64,000 bases of DNA from Halomarina oriensis. GTDB taxonomy: Archaea > Halobacteriota > Halobacteria > Halobacteriales > Haloarculaceae. The number at the start of each line of letters is the position of its first letter. Position 1 is the stretch's first letter. Made by a program: the position numbers and the translations under genes. Under the pieces are notes generated by a model. It saw only the letters and a program-made list of their open reading frames with translations, did not search any database and was not told the origin of the DNA. Of this stretch, positions 17,156 through 25,675 are shown piece after piece. The stretch spans positions 372,001 to 436,000 of the forward strand of contig NZ_WSZK01000015.1 in assembly GCF_009791395.1 (NCBI RefSeq), read 5' to 3'.

Positions 17156-18071
17156 AGAGACCCGCCGCGAGGCCGTCTGGCAGTTCCTCGCGTACGCGTT
17201 CATCCTGCTGGGAGCCGTCCTCACGCTCGTCCCGCTGTACTGGATTTTCGTCGCCTCGACGCTCGACGAACAGGAGTTCCTCTCGACGACCGAACCGCGA
17301 CTGATTCCGGGAGACAGCTTCCTCCAGAACTTCGAGTCGCTACAAGCCCGTGGGAACGTCCAGTTCGTCGGCCACCCGGGCGAGATGACGCAGTACGTCG
17401 ACTTCGGGTTCGGCTACGTCTACTACGACGTCTGGCACCTCTGGGACCTGGGGGCCCTAGAGAGCAGCATCTTCGTCGCCGTCGTCTACACCCTGCTGTC
17501 GCTGGTGTTGTGTTCGATGGCCGGCTTCGCGTTCGCGAAGTACGAGTTCCGGTTCAAGAAGCCGATGTTCTACGCCATCCTGGCGACGCTCATCCTCCCC
17601 ATCCAACTGCTTGTCATCCCGCTGTTCCTGTTGATGAGTCAGATCGGGCTGACCAACAGCTACTGGGCCATCATCCTGCCGTGGGCGGCCAACCCGCTGG
17701 GTATCTTCCTGATGCGCCAGAACATGCGCTCGATACCCGACGCGCTGTTGGAGTCCGCCCGGATGGACGGCGCGACCGAGTTCCAGTTGTACTACAAGAT
17801 CGCGCTGCCGACGATGAAGTCCTCGTTGGCCGCGCTCGCCATCATCCTGTTCCTGTTCCAGTGGAACCTGTTCCTGTTCCCGCTGGTCATCCTCGAACAG
17901 GGGAAGTACACCATCCCGGTCGCCATCAACCAACTCGTCGGTGCACAGCGCGTCTACTACGACCAGATCATGGTCGCAGCGACGCTGTCGATCATCCCCA
18001 TCGTCGTGCTGTTCCTGGTGCTCCAGAAGCAGTTCGTCAGCGGGATTCTCGCCGGTTCGGTCAAGGAGTGA
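17148..18071 (+). CDS. Sugar ABC transporter permease, MalG/UgpE type
   Basis: A 307-residue permease. The EAA loop is ALLESARMDGATEFQLYYKIALPTMKSSLAALAIILFL, and the C-terminus KQFVSGILAGSVKE is the classic MalG-type end (xxFvxGltaGavK). The ATG at 17148 was preferred over one 9 bp earlier because GGAGGT lies 7 bases before it, a rare clear Shine-Dalgarno site in this window, inside the end of the preceding gene. It overlaps that gene by 8 bp, so the two permeases are translationally coupled. Confidence 0.92.
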   Translation: MREETRREAVWQFLAYAFILLGAVLTLVPLYWIFVASTLDEQEFLSTTEPRLIPGDSFLQNFESLQARGNVQFVGHPGEMTQYVDFGFGYVYYDVWHLWDLGALESSIFVAVVYTLLSLVLCSMAGFAFAKYEFRFKKPMFYAILATLILPIQLLVIPLFLLMSQIGLTNSYWAIILPWAANPLGIFLMRQNMRSIPDALLESARMDGATEFQLYYKIALPTMKSSLAALAIILFLFQWNLFLFPLVILEQGKYTIPVAINQLVGAQRVYYDQIMVAATLSIIPIVVLFLVLQKQFVSGILAGSVKE

Positions 18072-18074
18072 CCC

Positions 18075-19202
18075 ATGTCAACGATTACACTCGATACACT
18101 ACGAAAGGAGTTCGACTCGGGCGACGAGCGCATCGTCGCCGTCGACGACATCGACTTAGAGATACGGGACGGGGAGTTCCTCGTCCTCGTCGGCCCCTCG
18201 GGCTGTGGCAAGACCACGACCCTCCGCTGTGTGGCCGGCCTCGAAGACGTCACCAGCGGCACGATTCGATTCGGCGACGACGACGTGACCGACCTCCGTG
18301 CCCGTGAGCGGGACGTCGCGATGGTGTTCCAGAACTACGCGCTCTACCCGCACATGAACGTCCGGAAGAACATCGGCTTCGGCCTGAAACTCTCGACACA
18401 GCAGTCGAGTGCCGACATCGACCGACAGGTCGAGGAGGTCGCCGAGATGCTCGGCATCGAGGACCTGCTCGGCCAGAAGCCCAAAGAGCTCTCGGGCGGA
18501 CAACAGCAGCGCGTCGCCCTCGGACGAGCCATCATCCGCGACCCCGAAGCGTTCCTGATGGACGAACCGCTGAGCAACCTGGACGCGAAGCTTCGCTCGC
18601 AGATGCGAACGGAGCTCCAGACGCTCCAGCACGACCTCGACGTGACGACGGTGTACGTCACCCACGACCAGACCGAGGCGATGGCGATGGGCGACCGTAT
18701 CGCCGTCATGAACGACGGGACCCTTCAACAGGTGGGCACCGCCGAGGCGGTCTACAGGTCGCCCGTCAACGAGTTCGTCGCGGACTTCATCGGTTCGCCG
18801 AGCATCAACCTGTTCGACGCGACGGTCGACGGGAATCGCCTCGACGGTCCCGGCGACTTCGGCTACCGACTCGCCGACACCACGCCAGTCGAGGGGTACG
18901 AGTCGGTTCGCGTCGGTGTCCGTCCCGAGGACATCGAACTCGTCGCTGACGGTATCGACATCGAGACGAAGGTGCTCGAACCGATGGGCAACGAGAACTA
19001 CCTGTACGCCGACCTCGGTGGCCACGAACTGACCGCCCGCGTCGCGTCGACGGCCCGGCCCTCGCCCGGCGACGTCGTCTCGTTCACCTTCGACGAAGAC
19101 GCGCTCTACCTGTTCGACCCCGAGACGGGCGAGGCGCTGAAGACGAAAACCGAAGGCGAGCGACCAGGTGAGGACGGTCACGTCGAGGAGGTGGTCGGGT
19201 AG
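18075..19202 (+). CDS. Sugar ABC transporter ATP-binding protein, MalK/UgpC type
   Basis: A 375-residue ATPase. Walker A GPSGCGKTT, Q-loop VFQNYALYPHMNV, signature LSGGQQQRVALGRAI, Walker B AFLMDEPLSNLDAKLR, H-loop YVTHDQTEAMAMGDRIAVM. The C-terminal 130 residues are the TOBE/MalK regulatory domain (VRVGVRPEDIELV). In haloarchaea such MalK proteins can serve several importers. It begins 3 bp after the MalG-type gene, and its stop is followed at once by the dgoD start. Confidence 0.94.
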   Translation: MSTITLDTLRKEFDSGDERIVAVDDIDLEIRDGEFLVLVGPSGCGKTTTLRCVAGLEDVTSGTIRFGDDDVTDLRARERDVAMVFQNYALYPHMNVRKNIGFGLKLSTQQSSADIDRQVEEVAEMLGIEDLLGQKPKELSGGQQQRVALGRAIIRDPEAFLMDEPLSNLDAKLRSQMRTELQTLQHDLDVTTVYVTHDQTEAMAMGDRIAVMNDGTLQQVGTAEAVYRSPVNEFVADFIGSPSINLFDATVDGNRLDGPGDFGYRLADTTPVEGYESVRVGVRPEDIELVADGIDIETKVLEPMGNENYLYADLGGHELTARVASTARPSPGDVVSFTFDEDALYLFDPETGEALKTKTEGERPGEDGHVEEVVG

Positions 19203-20351
19203 ATGCGTATCACGGACTACGAACTCTACCAGGTGCCACCGCGATGGCTGTTCCTCCGCCTCGAAACGAGCGACGGCCGGGTCGGTTGGGGCGAACCGGT
19301 CGTCGAAGGGCGCGCCCGGACGGTCAAGACGGCCGTCGAGGAACTGCTCGACACCTACCTGCTCGGGTCGGACCCCGACCCCATCGAGGACCACTGGCAG
19401 ACGATGTACCGCGGCGGGTTCTACCGCGGTGGCCCGGTGCTCATGTCGGCCATCGCCGGTATCGACCAGGCGCTGTGGGACCTCAAGGGCAAGCAGTTCG
19501 GCGCGCCCGTCTACGAACTGCTCGGCGGGAAGGCACGGAACCGCGTGCAGGTCTATCAGTGGGTCGGCGGGGACCGGCCGGAGGGGGTCGCACAGGCCGC
19601 CGAAGAGAAGGTCGAGGAGGGGTTCGGCGCGCTGAAGATGAACGCCACCTCCGAGATGCGCCGCGTCGACACCCCGGCGGCCATCGCGGAGGCCGAAGAG
19701 CGACTGGCGACCGTCCGCGAGACGGTCGGCCCGGACGTCGACATCGGCGTCGACTTCCACGGCCGCGTCTCGAAGTCGATGGCCAAGCGTCTCGCTCGGG
19801 CACTCGAACCGCACGAACCGATGTTCATCGAGGAACCGGTGCTCCCAGAACACAACGACGCGCTCCCCGAAATCGCGGCGTACACCTCCATCCCCATCGC
19901 CACGGGCGAGCGGATGTACTCTCGGTGGGACTTCAAGGAGGTGTTCGAGAGCGGCGTCGTCGACATCATCCAGCCGGACCTCTCACACGCCGGCGGCATC
20001 ACCGAGGTGAAGAAGATCGTCGGGATGGCCGAAGCTTACGACGTGGCGATGGCTCCCCACTGCCCGCTCGGCCCCATCGCGCTGGCATCGTGTATCCAGG
20101 TCGACGCCTGCTCGCCGAACGTCCTCATCCAGGAGCAGAGTCTCGACATCCACTACAACGAGACGAGTGACGTGCTGGACTACCTCGCGGACCCCTCGGC
20201 GTTCGACTTCCAGGACGGCTACGTCAGCCTCCCCGAGGGGCCGGGGCTGGGTATCGACCTCAACGAGGAGCACATCCGCGAACAGGCCGGCGACATCGAC
20301 TGGCACAACCCCGTCTGGCGTCACGAAGACGGCAGCGTCGCGGAGTGGTGA
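19203..20351 (+). CDS. dgoD: D-galactonate dehydratase
   Basis: A 382-residue enolase-superfamily enzyme that converts D-galactonate to 2-keto-3-deoxygalactonate. It is strikingly close to bacterial DgoD all along: PPRWLFLRLETSDGRVGWGE, MSAIAGIDQALWDLKGK, VDFHGRVSKSMAK, FIEEPVLPE, IQPDLSHAGGITE, APHCPLGPIALA and the identical-looking end WRHEDGSVAEW. Metal ligands (D of DFHGR, E of EEPV, E of TGER) and the His of HCPLGP are present. Such closeness to bacterial DgoD suggests lateral transfer at some time. It abuts the ATPase gene and is followed 2 bp later by an SDR dehydrogenase. It supports a De Ley-Doudoroff (DeLD) galactose route. Confidence 0.93.
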   Translation: MRITDYELYQVPPRWLFLRLETSDGRVGWGEPVVEGRARTVKTAVEELLDTYLLGSDPDPIEDHWQTMYRGGFYRGGPVLMSAIAGIDQALWDLKGKQFGAPVYELLGGKARNRVQVYQWVGGDRPEGVAQAAEEKVEEGFGALKMNATSEMRRVDTPAAIAEAEERLATVRETVGPDVDIGVDFHGRVSKSMAKRLARALEPHEPMFIEEPVLPEHNDALPEIAAYTSIPIATGERMYSRWDFKEVFESGVVDIIQPDLSHAGGITEVKKIVGMAEAYDVAMAPHCPLGPIALASCIQVDACSPNVLIQEQSLDIHYNETSDVLDYLADPSAFDFQDGYVSLPEGPGLGIDLNEEHIREQAGDIDWHNPVWRHEDGSVAEW

Positions 20352-20353
20352 CG

Positions 20354-21142
20354 ATGGACCGATTCACCGACCGCGTCGCCGTCGTGACGGGGTCGACACG
20401 CGGCATCGGCGCGGGCGTCGCCCGACGACTCGCCGACGAGGGGGCGAGCGTCGTCGTCACGGGCCGGAGTCGTGACGCCGGCGAGGCGACGGTCGACGAC
20501 ATCGAAGCGGCGGGCGGCGAGGCGGTGTTCGTCCGGGCGGACATGCGCGACCCCGACGACATCGTCGCGCTGTTCGACGCGTGTGTCGAGGAGTACGGCC
20601 GCCTCGACGTCCTCGTGAACAACGCGGGCGTCGAGACGGACACCGCCGTCGACGAGGCGACGGTCGAGGACTGGGCGTTCGTCGTCGAGACGGACTTTCG
20701 GTCGTTCTGGCTCTGTGCGAAAGCGGCCGCCGAGCGGATGGACGAGGGGGCTATCGTCAACATGTCCTCGAATCACGCCTTCCTCACGATGCCCGGGCTG
20801 TTCCCGTACAACGCGGTCAAGGCCGGCATCAACGGGATGACGCGGGCGATGGCGCTCGATCTGGGACCACGGATTCGCGTCAACACGGTCAACCCCGGCT
20901 GGGTCGCCATCGAGCGGACGACCGACGACATGGACGAAGAGTACCGCGAACACCTCGAATCCATCCACCCGGTCGGCCGGGTCGGGACGCCCGCGGACGT
21001 CGCCGCTGCCGTGGCGTTCCTCGCGAGTGACGAGGCGGGGTACGTCACCGGGACGTCACTGTTGGTCGACGGTGGCCGGACGGCCGTCATGCAAGACGAC
21101 ACGCTGCCCGACTACCGCGCTCGCCGCGAGGAGGAGCCGTGA
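20354..21142 (+). CDS. SDR family oxidoreductase, probable sugar (galactose) dehydrogenase
   Basis: A 262-residue classical SDR. The cofactor loop is VTGSTRGIGAG, then LVNNAGVETD (NNAG), the catalytic Ser region IVNMSSNHAF, the active-site YNAVKAG (Y-x-x-x-K), and the end YVTGTSLLVDGGRT. The ATG at 20354 fits the start of the Rossmann strand (DRFTDRVAVVTG). Set between galactonate dehydratase and the galactosidases, it most likely oxidises galactose (or another aldose) at C1 to feed galactonate to DgoD. The fold is certain; the substrate is inferred. It overlaps the GH36 start by 4 bp. Confidence 0.87.
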   Translation: MDRFTDRVAVVTGSTRGIGAGVARRLADEGASVVVTGRSRDAGEATVDDIEAAGGEAVFVRADMRDPDDIVALFDACVEEYGRLDVLVNNAGVETDTAVDEATVEDWAFVVETDFRSFWLCAKAAAERMDEGAIVNMSSNHAFLTMPGLFPYNAVKAGINGMTRAMALDLGPRIRVNTVNPGWVAIERTTDDMDEEYREHLESIHPVGRVGTPADVAAAVAFLASDEAGYVTGTSLLVDGGRTAVMQDDTLPDYRARREEEP

Positions 21143-23289
21143 CCCGGCTTGACGTGACCACCGGGGCGACGACAGTCCTCGTCGAACAGGAGACCGGCCG
21201 CGTACACGTCGAGAACGAGGAGCAGACACTCCTCGACGGACACCTCGGCGTTCGACTCGCCGATGGAACCGTCGTTCGTCCCGGTGACGACGACGCGTCG
21301 CTCACCACGGCCGTCACCCTCGAAGCCGCCGACGGTGCGGCCGACCTCACGCTGACCGTCACCAACGAGGGCGACGAACCACGACGTATCCAGGCGTTCG
21401 ACCTCCTCGACGGGACGGCGACGTTCGGCCCCGACGACCGGGTGTTCGAACACGGCTACCAGTCGTGGTCGCCGACCGCGACGCTCGGTCTCGACGAGCG
21501 GTTCCCACCCGAAACCGAGCGCGCGAGGCCACAGATGGTCGACCTCGCCGCCCCCGACGACGTACGGACGAGCCACGGTCTGACGGCGTTGACCGGCGAG
21601 CGAGGAACGGTCACGCTCGGCTTTCTCGACCACGAGGCGTACCTGAGTCGCTTCGAGATGGATACTGACGCCGAGGGGACGACACAGGTTCGCGCCTGCT
21701 GTCCGGCCGACGGCGTCACCCTCGAACCGGGCGAATCACGGGCGAGCGCACCGCTCCGTATCGATGCGACACGCTCGCTCCCGGACGCGCTGGCCGCACT
21801 CGCCGAGACTATCGCCGACCGGATGGACGCCCGCGTCCCCGAGCGGGCCCCGACCGGGTGGTGTTCGTGGTACCACTACTTCACCGAGGTGACGGCCGAC
21901 GACGTCCGGACGAACCTCGACGCGCTCGACGCGTGGGACGCCGACTTCGACGTCGTCCAACTCGACGACGGCTACGAGGTGGCGTTCGGCGACTGGCGAA
22001 CGCTCGACGAGGGGTTCGACGACATGCGCGAACTGCGTGAGGACGTCGCCGCCGCGGGCTACACCCCGGGACTGTGGCTCGCGCCGTTCTACGTGCAGGC
22101 GGACTCGGACCTCGCCGCGGCCCACCCCGAGTGGCTCCTGACGCGCGACGGCGAGCCGGTCGATGCGGGGCCGCGTCACGGGCCGATGTACGCGCTCGAC
22201 ACGACTCATCCGGGTGTCGAACGGTGGCTCCGCGAGACGTTCGAGACGGTCGTCGACGAGTGGGGGTTCGACTACCTCAAACTCGACTTCCTCTACGCCG
22301 CCGCGCTTCCGGGCGACCGCACGGAGGACGTCACGCGGGCGACGGCGTACCGCCACGGCCTCGAAGTGATTCGTGAGGCGGTGGGCGAGACGTTCGTGCT
22401 GGGCTGTGGCGCACCACAGTTCGCGAGCGTCGGGCTGGTGGACGCGATGCGCGTCGGCCCCGACACCGCACCGTACTGGCACCGAGCGGGCGAGAGCGCG
22501 AGTCAGCCAGCCCACGAGAACGCGGTTCGGAACGTCCTCAACCGACAGTTCACCCACCGTCGACTGTGGCTGAACGACCCCGACTGCCAGCTCGTCCGGT
22601 CGACGACCGACCTCACGAGCGCCGAACGCGAGTCGTTCGCGGCGCTCGTCGCCCTGACCGGCGGCACGAACGTCCTGAGCGACGCGCTGGCGGAAATCGA
22701 CGACGCCGGTCGGACGCTGTTCGAGCGAACGCTCCCGCCGGTGACCAACGGCCACGTGGACGGCGTGGGCGAGCGCGAGTTCCCGAACCGCGTAGTCTGT
22801 GAGCGGCCGGCCGACGGCGCAGTGGCCGTCGCCGCGTTCAACTGGACCGACGAGCCGCGAACGCTCCGAGTCGACCCGCGAGCACACGTCGACGGGACGG
22901 AGACGCTCGCGTGGGTCACCCTCGCGAGTCCCACCACCGACGGAGAGGGCGATGCCGAGACGACCCCTGTCGTCCACGACGGGGTCGTAGAGCGAACGGT
23001 CGCCCCCCACGGGACGGTCCTCGTCCACTGCGCGTCACGGCCAGCAGCGTCCCGGCCCGTGGTGCTCGGTGCACGCCACCTCGCGAACGCCGCCACGCAG
23101 GTCCGGAGCGTCGAGTGGCGTGACGCCTCGCTTCGGGTCACGCTCGACGCTCCCGCCCCGATGGACCTGGTCGTCTGGACGCCCGACGAGTGGCGACGTG
23201 CCGACACCGACGCGGCGACCACGGGCGAGACGACCATCGTGACGGCGACCCCCGGCGAGAACCGCTTCGCCTTCACGACGAGCGACTGA
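21139..23289 (+). CDS. Alpha-galactosidase, GH36 family
   Basis: A 716-residue protein from a GTG start overlapping the SDR stop (GTGA). The N-terminal beta domain (to about residue 230) is followed by the TIM barrel: PTGWCSWYHYFTEVTADDV, QLDDGYEVAFGDW, and the nucleophile in DYLKLDFLYAAAL (about D383). The acid/base is in RVGPDTAPYW (about D442), and a C-terminal beta sandwich follows. These are clan GH-D marks. There is no signal peptide, so it acts in the cytoplasm on imported alpha-galactosides such as melibiose or raffinose types. Archaeal GH36 enzymes of this kind are uncommon in my recollection. Confidence 0.88.
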   Translation: MTRLDVTTGATTVLVEQETGRVHVENEEQTLLDGHLGVRLADGTVVRPGDDDASLTTAVTLEAADGAADLTLTVTNEGDEPRRIQAFDLLDGTATFGPDDRVFEHGYQSWSPTATLGLDERFPPETERARPQMVDLAAPDDVRTSHGLTALTGERGTVTLGFLDHEAYLSRFEMDTDAEGTTQVRACCPADGVTLEPGESRASAPLRIDATRSLPDALAALAETIADRMDARVPERAPTGWCSWYHYFTEVTADDVRTNLDALDAWDADFDVVQLDDGYEVAFGDWRTLDEGFDDMRELREDVAAAGYTPGLWLAPFYVQADSDLAAAHPEWLLTRDGEPVDAGPRHGPMYALDTTHPGVERWLRETFETVVDEWGFDYLKLDFLYAAALPGDRTEDVTRATAYRHGLEVIREAVGETFVLGCGAPQFASVGLVDAMRVGPDTAPYWHRAGESASQPAHENAVRNVLNRQFTHRRLWLNDPDCQLVRSTTDLTSAERESFAALVALTGGTNVLSDALAEIDDAGRTLFERTLPPVTNGHVDGVGEREFPNRVVCERPADGAVAVAAFNWTDEPRTLRVDPRAHVDGTETLAWVTLASPTTDGEGDAETTPVVHDGVVERTVAPHGTVLVHCASRPAASRPVVLGARHLANAATQVRSVEWRDASLRVTLDAPAPMDLVVWTPDEWRRADTDAATTGETTIVTATPGENRFAFTTSD

Positions 23290-23365
23290 GCGGCCCCGAC
23301 CGTCGGCCGACCACTCACCACACGACTCACGTACTGCCCGACGACCATCCCCCACGTTCGACTCG

Positions 23366-25444
23366 ATGACCGACACCACACCCACCGACGCCGAGGACAG
23401 CACCGACACCAACGCACCGTACGCGAGCGAGACCGAATCACCCCGCATCGGGGTGTGTTACTTCCCCGAGCACTGGCCACGCGAGCGCTGGGCGACGGAC
23501 GTCGAGCAGATGGTCGAGGCGGGCATCGACGTCGTCCGCATGGGCGAGTTCTCCTGGGCACGACTCGAACCCGAGCGCGGCGCGTTCGACTTCGAGTGGC
23601 TCGACACCGCCGTCGAGTTGCTCGGCGAGGCGGGCATCGACGTCGTGCTCTGTACGCCGACGGCGACGCCACCGAAGTGGCTCGTCGACGACCACCCCTC
23701 GATTCTCCAGGAAGAACCGGACGGCACACCGCGTGCGTTCGGCAGCCGTCGCCACTACTGTTTCAACTCCGCCGTCTACCGCGAGGAGACCGAGCGCGTG
23801 GTCCGCGAGATGGCCGACCACTACGCCGAGAACCCACACGTCGTCGGCTGGCAGACGGACAACGAGTACGGCTGTCACGACACCGTCCGGTGTTACTGCG
23901 ACGACTGCGCGAGCGCGTTCCGGGAGTGGTGTCGCGAGCGCTACGACGGCATCGACGACCTGAACGAGACGTGGGGGACGACGTTCTGGAGCCAGCGTTA
24001 CGGCTCGTTCGAGGAACTCGACCCGCCACGCCACACCGCCGCCGAACACCATCCCTCACGGCTGCTCGACTACGGCCGGTTCGCCAGCGACAGCGTCGTC
24101 GCGTACAACCGACTCCAGACCGACCTCCTGCGAGCGGCCGACGACGACTGGTTCGTGACGCACAACTTCATGGGGACCTTCTCGACGCTCGACTCCTACG
24201 ACGTCGGCGAGCCCCTGGAGTTCGGGACGTGGGACTCCTACCCGACCGGGTTCGCACAGGACCGCCGGCTCGGCCCGACGACACCCGACCGACTGCGAGC
24301 GGGCGACCCCGACCAGGTGTCGCTGAACCACGACCTCTACCGGGGGGAGAACGGCTTCTGGGTGATGGAACAGCAACCGGGCGACATCAACTGGCCGCCA
24401 CACTCCCCCCAGCCAGGTGAGGGCGCGATGCGCCTCTGGGCACACCAGGCGGTCGCCCACGGCGCGAACGCGGTCTGTTACTTCCGCTGGCGGCGCTGCC
24501 GTGAAGGGCAGGAGCAGTACCACGCCGGCCTGCGGCGACAGGACGGCTCACCGGACCGTGGCTACCACGACGCCCGACAGGCGGCGACGGACCTCGCCGA
24601 CCTCGACCTCGGACCGGTCGACGCACCCGTCGCCCTCCTGCACCGCTACGACGACTGCTGGGCACTCTCGGAACAGCCCCACTCCCCCGAGTTCGACTAC
24701 TGGGGCCTGCTCGGCGCGTTCTACCGCGGCCTTCGCGGGCGGGGGGTACAGGTCGACGTCGTCTCGCCGGGCGACACGCTCGACGACTACGCCGCCGTCG
24801 TCGCGCCGTCGCTCCACCTCGCCGACGAGTCGCTGGCGGACCGTCTCGGCGAGTACGTCGAAGCGGGCGGCCACCTCTTCCTCGGACCACGCTCGGGGGC
24901 CAAACTCCCGGGCAACAAGCTCCAGCCGACCCTCGCGCCGGGGCCGCTCACCGACCTCGTCGGTGGCCAGGTCGACCAGCACGAGTCGCCACCGGAGACG
25001 CTCACCACACGCGTGACGTATTGCGGGGAGTCCTACGACTACACGACCTGGGGAGAGTGGCTCGACGCGGAGACGGCGACCGTCGTCGGCCGACACGACG
25101 AGGGCGTCGGGGACGGGAAGCCGGCAGTGCTGGAGCACTCCACTGGAGACGGGTCGGTCGCGTACTGTGGCGTCTGGCCGGGGACCGACCTGGCCGACGC
25201 GCTGGCGGTGGCCCTCCTCGAACGGGCGGGAGTCGCTCACAGCGAGCGCTTCCCCGAGACACTCCGAGTGGCAGAGCGCGACGGCTACACCTGGGTGTTG
25301 AACTTCGGGAGTGACCCCGTGACGGTCGAGACTTCGGGGGAGTCGACTGCAACCTGGCTCGTCGGCAGCGAGACCGTCCCCCCGTACGGCGTGAGCGTCG
25401 CCGAGGAGACGAGTGCGGTCGACCTCTCGGTCACGTCCGAGTGA
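23366..25444 (+). CDS. bgaH: Beta-galactosidase, GH42 family (BgaH-like)
   Basis: A 692-residue protein closely resembling haloarchaeal BgaH. The N-terminal about 25 residues are a disordered Thr/Asp lead, then IGVCYFPEHWPRERWATDVEQM, FSWARLEPE and CTPTATPPKWLVD. The acid/base Glu is in WQTDNEYGCH (about E167) and the nucleophile Glu in FWVMEQQPGDINWPP (about E335). A zinc-type cluster C-Y-C-D-D-C (about 176-181) follows the acid/base, as in GH42. The C-terminal half holds the trimerisation (GATase-like) domain and small beta domain. It has no signal peptide. It lies 76 bp after the GH36 gene and is probably the last gene of the galactoside operon. Confidence 0.95.
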   Translation: MTDTTPTDAEDSTDTNAPYASETESPRIGVCYFPEHWPRERWATDVEQMVEAGIDVVRMGEFSWARLEPERGAFDFEWLDTAVELLGEAGIDVVLCTPTATPPKWLVDDHPSILQEEPDGTPRAFGSRRHYCFNSAVYREETERVVREMADHYAENPHVVGWQTDNEYGCHDTVRCYCDDCASAFREWCRERYDGIDDLNETWGTTFWSQRYGSFEELDPPRHTAAEHHPSRLLDYGRFASDSVVAYNRLQTDLLRAADDDWFVTHNFMGTFSTLDSYDVGEPLEFGTWDSYPTGFAQDRRLGPTTPDRLRAGDPDQVSLNHDLYRGENGFWVMEQQPGDINWPPHSPQPGEGAMRLWAHQAVAHGANAVCYFRWRRCREGQEQYHAGLRRQDGSPDRGYHDARQAATDLADLDLGPVDAPVALLHRYDDCWALSEQPHSPEFDYWGLLGAFYRGLRGRGVQVDVVSPGDTLDDYAAVVAPSLHLADESLADRLGEYVEAGGHLFLGPRSGAKLPGNKLQPTLAPGPLTDLVGGQVDQHESPPETLTTRVTYCGESYDYTTWGEWLDAETATVVGRHDEGVGDGKPAVLEHSTGDGSVAYCGVWPGTDLADALAVALLERAGVAHSERFPETLRVAERDGYTWVLNFGSDPVTVETSGESTATWLVGSETVPPYGVSVAEETSAVDLSVTSE

Positions 25445-25675
25445 GCGAAGGTGGTCGTGACGGAGTCAGACTGGCCGCTAGGTAAACCGGTCGTGGGACT
25501 CTGCTGACAGTCTCGTTACGAGTGCACCTTCCCCGACGAACCGCTACCGAGAGAGTGCAGTGCGAATCGGTCGGAAGCCCCGAGACGGTGTCTATCGCTG
25601 AAGCAGTTGCCGAACAACGCGATTCACCCACGAGAGCGACAACGACCGGACAGTGTGACAGCGGGTACGCTGCAC

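Noticed and set aside
25445-25675. Second attachment-site copy at the left end of the island
   Set aside because: Only a short partial likeness (GTGCGAATCGG near 25560) to the tRNA-His 3' end, which is not enough to call a repeat.
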